35,530 nt of DNA, taken from the NCBI GenBank assembly GCA_018714125.1, contig DVNV01000031.1, positions 1-35,530 of the forward strand. The letters are read 5' to 3'. Below are positions 19,314 to 26,055 of this stretch, piece by piece. How positions within the stretch are numbered: the stretch's first letter is position 1; every line of letters begins with the position of its first letter. Source of the stretch: Candidatus Galloscillospira excrementipullorum (GTDB lineage Bacteria; Bacillota; Clostridia; Oscillospirales; Feifaniaceae). A program made the position numbers and the translations under genes. Under the pieces are notes generated by a model. It was given only the letters and a program-made list of their open reading frames with translations, did no database searches and was not told the origin of the DNA.

Positions 19314-19657
19314 GAAGATTCCCCCTTGTGCAGCAGGCCGGCGCTGCCCAGCAGGCGGGAGAGCGAGGCGTCCACCGCCTGCCGCTTGAGATGGGGCAGA
19401 CGGCTTCTCGAAACCAAAACGAAGTCAAAGCCCTGGGCGAGCCCGGGCTCGAGCAGGCGAAAGCTCTCGCGCATGAGGCGCTTGGCGCGGTTGCGTGTCA
19501 CCGCGCCGCCCACCTTCTTTCCGACGGTGAAGCCCACGCGGTTGGCGCCCAGCCTGTTTTTGGCATAGTAAACGACGATGTTGCGGTCGACAAGACTTTT
19601 TCCCCTCTTATAGAGCCGGCGAAAGTCGTTGTTGCGCGTCAGAGGGACGGCTTGCAT
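19310..19657 (-). CDS. rnpA: Ribonuclease P protein component
   Basis: [52 protein letters not shown] at 19657. Confidence 0.95.
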   Translation of the reverse strand: MQAVPLTRNNDFRRLYKRGKSLVDRNIVVYYAKNRLGANRVGFTVGKKVGGAVTRNRAKRLMRESFRLLEPGLAQGFDFVLVSRSRLPHLKRQAVDASLSRLLGSAGLLHKGESS

Positions 19658-19828
19658 TGGAAAAACCCCTTTGTCGCGGCTCCCTGTCAGGGACGGGAGC
19701 GGCAGGGCCTCTTTCCCTGCCCCGACGTGTTTTGAAAAGTGCGTCCTGCCGAGGACGAAGCTGCGGGGGCCTGCCGGGCGGCCCTGCGAGAGGGCGCCCA
19801 AAGCGGGTTGTCCGTCTTTGGACAAAGC

Positions 19829-19856
19829 AAAAAAAGGCCACATGTTGCAGTGGCCT
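19829..19856 (-). terminator. Intrinsic terminator between rpmH and rnpA
   Basis: Minus-strand AGGCCAC-TGCAACAT-GTGGCCT followed by a T tract. Confidence 0.65.
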
Positions 19857-19938
19857 GAGGAAAAGCGGACAAGGCAGACCGCCGCACATGAAACTGGCGT
19901 CCCCGCACCGGCCGGCCTTTGAAGGGACCGTCCTGCGG

Positions 19939-20073
19939 TCAGGCGGACAGGCGGGCTCTGCCCTTGGCGCGGCGGGCGCTGAGAATACGTCTGCCGTTGC
20001 GGGTTCTCATTCTCTTGCGGAAGCCGTGCTCCTTGGCTCTATGACGCTTTTTGGGCTGATAGGTTCTCTTCAT
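19939..20073 (-). CDS. rpmH: 50S ribosomal protein L34 (below the ORF-track cutoff)
   Basis: Reverse-complement translation [44 protein letters not shown]. Confidence 0.98.
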   Translation of the reverse strand: MKRTYQPKKRHRAKEHGFRKRMRTRNGRRILSARRAKGRARLSA

Positions 20074-20203
20074 TGTGCGTGCACCTCCTTTTTCAAATTC
20101 ATATCACGGCGGGCGGGCCGGAGGTTCTCCGGCGCGGTTCGTCTTGCAGATGTCCCGCCCGCTAAGACGAGTCGGAAAAAAGCCGTCAAAATCGGCAAAA
20201 TAC

Positions 20204-20233
20204 ATTATATAAAACTGTTTGGGGGTTTGTCAA
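20204..20233 (-). promoter_or_regulatory. rpmH promoter
   Basis: Consensus TTGACA - 18 nt - TATAAT on minus strand. Confidence 0.75.
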
Positions 20234-20286
20234 CAAAATATCTCGCAAAACCTGCGGCTTTTGTGAGTTTTCTCTTTGAAAAGTCC

Positions 20287-20427
20287 CGTGCTGAGGCTTT
20301 GGGGCCGCCCAAAGCCTCAGCACGGCAGGGCCCGCCCCCTGCGCCGGCAGACTGCCGGCGCAGGGGGCGGGCCCTTGTCCCCCGGCGTTTGCAAAGGGAC
20401 GAAAGCCCTTTTGCAAACGCCGGGGGA
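20287..20427. repeat. Three consecutive long inverted repeats
   Basis: Arms 20287-20303/20308-20324 (17 bp perfect); 20328-20350/20352-20374 (23 bp perfect); 20378-20395/20410-20427 (18 bp perfect plus a bulged extension). Confidence 0.9.
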
Positions 20428-20449
20428 TAAGCTGCAGTGGACGCAGAGG

Positions 20450-21697
20450 TTACTTGGAGGCAAGAGGCGTTGTCTTGCCCTTGACGCCTGCCATGAGAAG
20501 AGCCAGCAGCAGGGTGCCGCCGGTGGCAATGTGCCGGTCGGTGTTGTCGTAGTACTCGTCGAGGGCGTGGGCGCCGCCGCCCGAGCCGCCGCTTCCGATG
20601 CACACCGAGGGGACACCGGCGTAGATGCCCATGGTGCAGTTGGTGGCGCCGCCCACCGAGAAGGTGGGCTCGATGCCGCAGTCCTTGATGACGGTGTAGA
20701 GCGCCTCAACCAGGGGGATGTTGGCCGACTGGGTCACGGCCGGCACGTCGACATACTGCTTGGTGTCCCAGGTCACGGTATCGGCACCCCAGCGTGCCGT
20801 CTCCTCGTCGCAGGCCTCCTGCGCCGCCTGCATAATCTGGTTGTGCAGCGTCTCGAGGAAGTCCTGACGGTTGGAGCGGTAGTTGATTTTGATTTGGGAA
20901 TCCGAGGCCACGGCGTTGATGGCCGAATCGTTGCCGGCGTGGAAGTTGGAGACGCAATAGATGGTGCCGCTGTCGGGCGGAACCTGGATGGAGGCAATCT
21001 TGACCACGCAGCGCGCGGCGGCATACAGGGAGTTGGAGACCTTGCCGAAGGCGCCGGCGGCGTGGCCGCCCTTGGAGTGGAAGTTGATTTCGCAGGTGCG
21101 CAGGCCGGTGCCGTTGAAGACGATGTTGCCAAAGCCGCTTCCGTCGATGCTGATGGAGGCGTCATAGGTATTTTCGCTCATGTGCTTTTTCATGCCGCCA
21201 AGGGCCCCCATGCCCTCCTCCTCCACGGTGCCCATGAAGAAGAGGTCGCCCTCGGTTTCGATGTTTCCGGCGTTGAGCGCGCGGATGACGCTGAGGATGG
21301 AGGCCATGCCCGAGGTGTCGTCGTTGACGCCGGGCAGGTAGACGCGGCTGCCCTCAAACTTGGGCTCGAGCACGGTGTCGAGCGGGAAAACGGTGTCCAT
21401 ATGGGCTTCCAGGATGACGCGCGGGCCCTTGCCGCTTCCCCGGCGCACGCCGATGGCGTTGCCGAAGCGGTCGAGGTGCACGTCTTCCAGGCCGAGCTCC
21501 TTGAGATATTCGCAGAAGGCCAGCGCCTTTTCACGCTCGTGGAAGGTGGGGGCGGGGATTTTTGCCATGGCAACCTGCTGCTCAAGCGTCAGTTCCGAGT
21601 CGGTCTTGAGGAAGTCGAGCGACGTTTTGACGCAGGGCAGTGCCTTGAGCTGCGCAAGGGTTTGCTCCACAACGGGAGAAACGGTGAAGTTGTCCAT
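20450..21697 (-). CDS. M20-family (PepT/M42-like) metallopeptidase
   Basis: VILEAHMDTVFPLD, GVNDDTSGMASIL, GTVEEEGMGALGGMKKH, GGATNCTMGIYAGVPSVCIGSGG. ATG 21697 with AAAGGAGG upstream. Confidence 0.85.
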   Translation of the reverse strand: MDNFTVSPVVEQTLAQLKALPCVKTSLDFLKTDSELTLEQQVAMAKIPAPTFHEREKALAFCEYLKELGLEDVHLDRFGNAIGVRRGSGKGPRVILEAHMDTVFPLDTVLEPKFEGSRVYLPGVNDDTSGMASILSVIRALNAGNIETEGDLFFMGTVEEEGMGALGGMKKHMSENTYDASISIDGSGFGNIVFNGTGLRTCEINFHSKGGHAAGAFGKVSNSLYAAARCVVKIASIQVPPDSGTIYCVSNFHAGNDSAINAVASDSQIKINYRSNRQDFLETLHNQIMQAAQEACDEETARWGADTVTWDTKQYVDVPAVTQSANIPLVEALYTVIKDCGIEPTFSVGGATNCTMGIYAGVPSVCIGSGGSGGGAHALDEYYDNTDRHIATGGTLLLALLMAGVKGKTTPLASK

Positions 21698-21746
21698 AAA
21701 GAGGGCCTCCTTTTGAAAATTTTTGGAAAACTGGTTTTCAAAAAAC

Positions 21747-21775
21747 ATTATAATGCCCAGACGGGCGTATTGCAA
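21747..21775 (-). promoter_or_regulatory. Promoter of the M20 peptidase gene
   Basis: Minus strand TTGCAA - 17 nt - TATAAT. Confidence 0.6.
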
Positions 21776-21913
21776 GAAAAATACGCAGCCGGCACAGGGC
21801 CCCCGACGCGTCTCGGCACGGGAAAAGGCGCCTGCCGGGGGCCTTTTGCGGGAGCGCAGGGGGGCGGGGAGGGGCTTTTGCGGCGAAGTGCGACACGTTT
21901 TCCTTTTTTGCCG

Positions 21914-21942
21914 CACCACTTTTCGCCTGCCGACATAAGATA
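21914..21942 (+). promoter_or_regulatory. Possible sporulation sigma-K-like promoter
   Basis: CAC - 17 nt - CATAAGATA, matching the AC...CATANNNTA pattern, upstream of the Cys-repeat protein gene. Confidence 0.3.
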
Positions 21943-22055
21943 AAGCGGATGGCCCCGATGGGCGGTGTCGCCTGCGGCCACATCCCAATTTTGAAACGTG
22001 GCGCGCCAGGCAAGGCGCCCTGCGCCATGTGATTCTTAGAAATGGAGGAATCCTC

Positions 22056-23426
22056 ATGCGTCTGGAACTGCAATCGGCGCTGTGCGCCGAGCTCACGGAG
22101 GCCAATCTGCGCGGGATGGCCTTTGACGGCAGTTATTTCTATGTCCCGCTTCCCGCCACAGGGCAGGTGCAAAAGCTCGACCGTCAGCTTGGCCTGGTGG
22201 CGACGCTGTCGGCCGGCCGCCGGTACGACCTGCTCTACTGGGACGAAGTCGGCCAGGTTTTTTGGGCGGCGTCTGCCGAGGTGCCCCGCACGGTGTTCCG
22301 CCTCTCCCCCGCCTTTGCGCTGCAGGAGACGGTGACGCTGGCAACGGCGTCCTGCGAAAGCACCCCCATCCGCTCCATCGGCGTCAACTGCAGGAGCAAC
22401 CGCCTGCTCATCACCACGCCCTCTTGTGTCAACGAATACGAGAAAAACGGGGCCTTTGTGGCAACGAGGCTGCGCGCCGGCACCGGCGTTTCGCTCTCGT
22501 ACGTCCTGACCATCGCGCCCTACACGCTGATTTCCTACACAAAGAACGGAAGAAACTTCTTGGAGCTCTCGGATGCCTCGGGCAACAACCTGGGCAACCT
22601 GCGCACGCCGCGAGGCGTTTTCCTGGGCGCGCTGCTCTTTGACCCGCGCAGCGCCCCCTCGAGCGCGGCCGCCTACATCGCCGCCTGGCGCGGCGGCAGA
22701 AGCATGGTGCTGCGCCAGCCGCTCGGCGTTGTCCCCGACAACTGCAATTTCGGGGCCGGCGCAGATGGGGATACCGACAACTCCTGCTCTTGCAACTGCG
22801 GAAACTGGAACGGCTGCGGCAACTGGAACGGCTGCGGCAACTGGAACGGCTGCGGAAACATGGGGGCAAACAACTGCCACCTGTGCGGCAACTGGAACGG
22901 CTGCAACTGCGGCAATATGGGCACAAACGGCTGCGGCTGCAACTGCGGCGTCATGGGCAATGCCGACCCCTGCGCCTGCGCCTGTGCCTGTGCCATGGCG
23001 CAGGCCGGCCACTGCGGCTGCCACAGCCACGACTGCGGCGACGAGGAAGAGGAGGAGCGCACGCCCTGCCAGAGCGCAGTGGATGCGGCCGACGACATCT
23101 TGGGCGCCATCAACCAGATCAACGATGCCGTGGCACAGCTTCTCAAGGAGTGCTGCGACGTCTCCGACGACGAAGAGGATGAGGGCGGCGACGGCTGCCA
23201 TCACTGCGGCGGACACCGCCGTCCCCGGCCCGGCAAGGCCTGCAGCTTGGGCGGCAACAGCAAGAACCGGCTCCGTGAACTGGAGCAGCTGCTGCTGTCC
23301 CAGCTGCAGACCGTGCAGGAGACCGAAACTCCTGCCGTTGTCGGAGAGGGGGGAACTCCATGTGCTGCCGGAACCGCAGACCAGAGCCGCAGTGCCAGTG
23401 CGACAGATCTTGTCTTTGTCGGCTGA
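22056..23426 (+). CDS. Propeller-like protein with Cys/Gly/Asn-rich repeat region; candidate spore or cell-surface protein
   Basis: N-terminal repeats such as FDGSYFYVPLPATGQVQKLDRQLGLVATL, then CGNWNG tandem repeats, CACACACAM, acidic and His/Cys clusters. ATG 22056 with GGAGGA RBS. Confidence 0.75.
   Translation: MRLELQSALCAELTEANLRGMAFDGSYFYVPLPATGQVQKLDRQLGLVATLSAGRRYDLLYWDEVGQVFWAASAEVPRTVFRLSPAFALQETVTLATASCESTPIRSIGVNCRSNRLLITTPSCVNEYEKNGAFVATRLRAGTGVSLSYVLTIAPYTLISYTKNGRNFLELSDASGNNLGNLRTPRGVFLGALLFDPRSAPSSAAAYIAAWRGGRSMVLRQPLGVVPDNCNFGAGADGDTDNSCSCNCGNWNGCGNWNGCGNWNGCGNMGANNCHLCGNWNGCNCGNMGTNGCGCNCGVMGNADPCACACACAMAQAGHCGCHSHDCGDEEEEERTPCQSAVDAADDILGAINQINDAVAQLLKECCDVSDDEEDEGGDGCHHCGGHRRPRPGKACSLGGNSKNRLRELEQLLLSQLQTVQETETPAVVGEGGTPCAAGTADQSRSASATDLVFVG
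22797..22850 (+). repeat. 18-bp tandem coding repeat (TGC GGM AAC TGG AAC GGC)x3
   Basis: Three consecutive units encode CGNWNG; a degenerate fourth (CGNMGA) and later copies (CGNWNGCNCGNMG) follow. Confidence 0.95.
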
Positions 23427-23497
23427 TTTGCTGCCTGTGCCTTTGCGGCAGGGACCGATGTGAGCCGAGAGGCAGATGCCTGAGAAGCCGCTGGTAG
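23360..23497 (+). CDS. 45-aa Cys/Arg-rich small protein overlapping the upstream gene in another frame
   Basis: MCCRNRRPEPQCQCDRSCLCRLICCLCLCGRDRCEPRGRCLRSRW* (12 Cys); GGAGAGGGGGG about 6 nt before ATG. Confidence 0.5.
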   Translation: MCCRNRRPEPQCQCDRSCLCRLICCLCLCGRDRCEPRGRCLRSRW

Positions 23498-23528
23498 GCC
23501 CTGACGCAGCAGGTCACAGAGGGAATTT

Positions 23529-23570
23529 GCGCAAGGGGAGGGGAAAACGGCTTTTCCCCTCCCCTTGCGC
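23529..23570 (+). terminator. Hairpin (likely terminator) after the Cys-rich locus
   Basis: Perfect 19-bp arms GCGCAAGGGGAGGGGAAAA / TTTTCCCCTCCCCTTGCGC with 4-nt loop; a TTTTTT run follows about 20 nt later. Confidence 0.55.
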
Positions 23571-23756
23571 GCCGGGGGGCCGCCCCCCTTTTTTGCCCGG
23601 CGGGCAGGCATAAAAAGAGCGGCCGCAGGGCAAAATTTCGCTTTTCGGAACCGGGGGGATATGGTATAATCGGTATTAAATAGGAAAGGGGGCGCACAGA
23701 AGGGTGCGCTTTGACCGGCTGGTGTCCGGCGGGGACATGTGCGAAGGGAGAGGGCA

Positions 23757-24212
23757 ATGGGGCTTGACAAAAAGAATGCTTCAGACTGGGTGAAGGGGCT
23801 GCCCTTCCTGCTTGTGCTGGGAGTGCTGGTGGGCACGCAGGTGTTTGCCGTTGTGCTGATTGTCTGCATCGTCGCGCTGATTGTCTGGACGGTGGTGCAG
23901 GTGTCAAGGAAGAACAGGTCTTTCCCGGCTGCGGCCCGGGGCAAAAAGGCTTCCCGCCCGTCCACGGCAGCCGCGCCGGACAACCGTCCGCTCATGCCGG
24001 TGACCATGGATTCCGACCAGCCGCACAGTCACAGCGCCAAGAGCACCTATGACCCCATGACCGGCGAATACCTGTTTTTGGACATCCAGCCCTGCACCTG
24101 CCCCAACTGCGGCTTTGTGACCGACACGTCGCACCGCTTTTGCTCGAGGTGCGACACCGACCTCACACGGCCGCACAGCGGAAAGGCCTCATTTTTCAGA
24201 CGAAAGGACTGA
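23757..24212 (+). CDS. Small membrane protein with C-terminal zinc ribbon
   Basis: Two hydrophobic stretches then CTCPNCGFVTDTSHRFCSRCDTDL; extended -10 TGGTATAAT at 23662-23670 upstream. Confidence 0.7.
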   Translation: MGLDKKNASDWVKGLPFLLVLGVLVGTQVFAVVLIVCIVALIVWTVVQVSRKNRSFPAAARGKKASRPSTAAAPDNRPLMPVTMDSDQPHSHSAKSTYDPMTGEYLFLDIQPCTCPNCGFVTDTSHRFCSRCDTDLTRPHSGKASFFRRKD

Positions 24213-24218
24213 TTTGGC

Positions 24219-25061
24219 ATGGTAGATTCCACCAGGATTTTCACCGACCCCACAGACGTAGAGCCCGGCTTTGAACCCATGATGTATTCCATCCCCTATC
24301 CGAGCGGCGGCGTGAAGGTCAACGGCCTGCTCATGACGGCGGCAGGCCGCGAGCCCAGCCCGCTCGTCGTGCTGCTGCACGGCTTTCCCGGCACCGAGCG
24401 CAACCTCGACGTGGCGCAGGCGCTGCGCATGGCGGGCTGCCATGTGGCCTTCTTCCACTACCGGGGGGCCTGGGGCAGCCCCGGGACCTTCTCCTTCTCC
24501 CATGTGCTCGAAGACCCCTGCAGCGTCATCGACTACCTCAAGAGCCCGGAAGTTGCGGCGCAGTACCGCATTGACACCGACAACATCTTTGTGGTGGGCC
24601 ACAGCATGGGCGGCTTTGCCGCGCTGCTGACCGGCGCCGCCAGGGACGATTTGCGCGGCGTGGCCGGCATTGCCCCCTACGATTTCGGCAAGGCCTATCT
24701 GGCGGCCATGGCAGACCCTTCGGGGGCGCAGGCCTATGAGCAGGTCATGGGACAGCCCCTGCCCGAGCTCAAGCTGGAGACGCCCGACGTCCTGCTCAAA
24801 GACCTGGAGGCCCACGCGCAGCAGTGGTGCTTTGACAATCAGATTGACCGGCTTGCCGGCAAAAATGTCTTGGTCTTCGGCTTTGACCGGGACGACGCCT
24901 CCACCATGGAGATGCACATTCTCCCCTTCATCGAAAAGGCGCGCCCCGCGCTGGGGGACAAGCTGCGCTTTGAAAACTACAACACCGACCACTCCTACAA
25001 CGACAAGCGCGTGGCCGTGGCGCGCGCCCTGGCGCAGTGGATTGAAGACTGCGTGAAGTAG
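24219..25061 (+). CDS. Alpha/beta hydrolase
   Basis: LVVLLHGFPGTERNLD, VVGHSMGGFAALLTGA nucleophile elbow, terminal NTDHSYND His region. Confidence 0.85.
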   Translation: MVDSTRIFTDPTDVEPGFEPMMYSIPYPSGGVKVNGLLMTAAGREPSPLVVLLHGFPGTERNLDVAQALRMAGCHVAFFHYRGAWGSPGTFSFSHVLEDPCSVIDYLKSPEVAAQYRIDTDNIFVVGHSMGGFAALLTGAARDDLRGVAGIAPYDFGKAYLAAMADPSGAQAYEQVMGQPLPELKLETPDVLLKDLEAHAQQWCFDNQIDRLAGKNVLVFGFDRDDASTMEMHILPFIEKARPALGDKLRFENYNTDHSYNDKRVAVARALAQWIEDCVK

Positions 25062-25101
25062 TGCAAAAACTTGCAGCCGCCCCGTGAAGCGGCGGCGCCC
25101 T

Positions 25102-25146
25102 GCCGGGCGGCCCTCCCCAAAAGGGGAGGGCCGCCCGGCTTTTTAA
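25102..25146 (+). terminator. Intrinsic terminator after alpha/beta hydrolase
   Basis: Perfect 17-bp arms GCCGGGCGGCCCTCCCC-AAAA-GGGGAGGGCCGCCCGGC followed by TTTTT. Confidence 0.85.
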
Positions 25147-25319
25147 TTCGGAAGGAATCGGGCGGGCGCCGCCGCGCAAGGGCCCCGCCTTGGCCCGGGA
25201 ATATTTTGTGGACGCAGGCGCCTGTCGGTGCTATAATAAAAAAACAGACGGATTCGTCTGCTTTTTACCAAGGCCCGCAAGCGGCGCCGTTTTTTCAAGG
25301 AAAGAAAGGGGGAAAAGGC

Positions 25320-26000
25320 ATGGCCAGACAGGCGGAGCGCCGTCAGAACAGCAGGCGGGAGATTTTGTGCGCGGCGATGGAGGAGTTTGGGGCGAGCGGC
25401 TACGGAGGTGTGAGCATCGAGGGAATCTGCACAAGGCACGGCATTTCCAAGGGAATGATGTATCACTACTACAGGGGCAAGGACGAGCTCTTTTTGGACT
25501 GTGTGCGGCAGGTTTTCGAGGGCTTAAGGGAGTATGTGGAGCGGCAGGCACCCCTGCCGGCGCCGGAGGATGCCCTGACGGCGCTGTTTGAGTATTTTAT
25601 GCTTCGGGAGGACTTTTTTGAGGGGAAACCCGATGCAAAGCGGGTGTTTGAGCAGGCGGTGTTCAGCCCGACAAAGGCGCTGGAGCGGCAAATCAGCGAG
25701 CTGCGCGCCCCTCTGCGCGAGGCCAACCGGCGGTTTTTCCGGCAGGTGCTGTCCTGTGCGGCGCTGCGCCCGGGGGTGACGCCCGGGAGGGCGGCGCGCT
25801 ACCTGGAAAGCCTGGACGAGGTTTTCTGGCCCATGATAGTGTGCTACCGGCAGCCGGGGAGCGGGCAGGATTTGGAGGCTGCGCTTGCGGCAACCGGCGA
25901 GCTTTTGGATATGGCGCTGTTCGGCATTGCAGGCGGGCAGCCGAGCGGGCCGGAGGGCGCGGGGGAAAGGAGGCCCCCTGCGGGGCGGGAGAGGCCCTGA
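25320..26000 (+). CDS. TetR/AcrR family transcriptional regulator
   Basis: REILCAAMEEFGASGYGGVSIEGICTRHGISKGMMYHYYRGKDELF; GAAAGGGGGAAAAGGC upstream of ATG. Confidence 0.88.
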   Translation: MARQAERRQNSRREILCAAMEEFGASGYGGVSIEGICTRHGISKGMMYHYYRGKDELFLDCVRQVFEGLREYVERQAPLPAPEDALTALFEYFMLREDFFEGKPDAKRVFEQAVFSPTKALERQISELRAPLREANRRFFRQVLSCAALRPGVTPGRAARYLESLDEVFWPMIVCYRQPGSGQDLEAALAATGELLDMALFGIAGGQPSGPEGAGERRPPAGRERP

Positions 26001-26055
26001 GGGGGGCCGGGAGGCAACGATAGGCAACGGTTTTTATTTGGAGAGGATGAGAGAG

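Noticed and set aside
20276-21943. 555-aa plus-strand ORF opposite the M20 peptidase
   Set aside because: Shadow frame that also runs through the triple hairpin array.
22797-22922. Possible CRISPR-like array
   Set aside because: Repeats are 18-bp in-frame coding repeats without unique spacers; no cas genes in the window.
22673-23146. Minus-strand ORF with Pro/Gln repeats (LPQPFQLPQPFQLPQPFQFPQ)
   Set aside because: Exact shadow of the plus-strand CGNWNG tandem repeats; no independent RBS or context.
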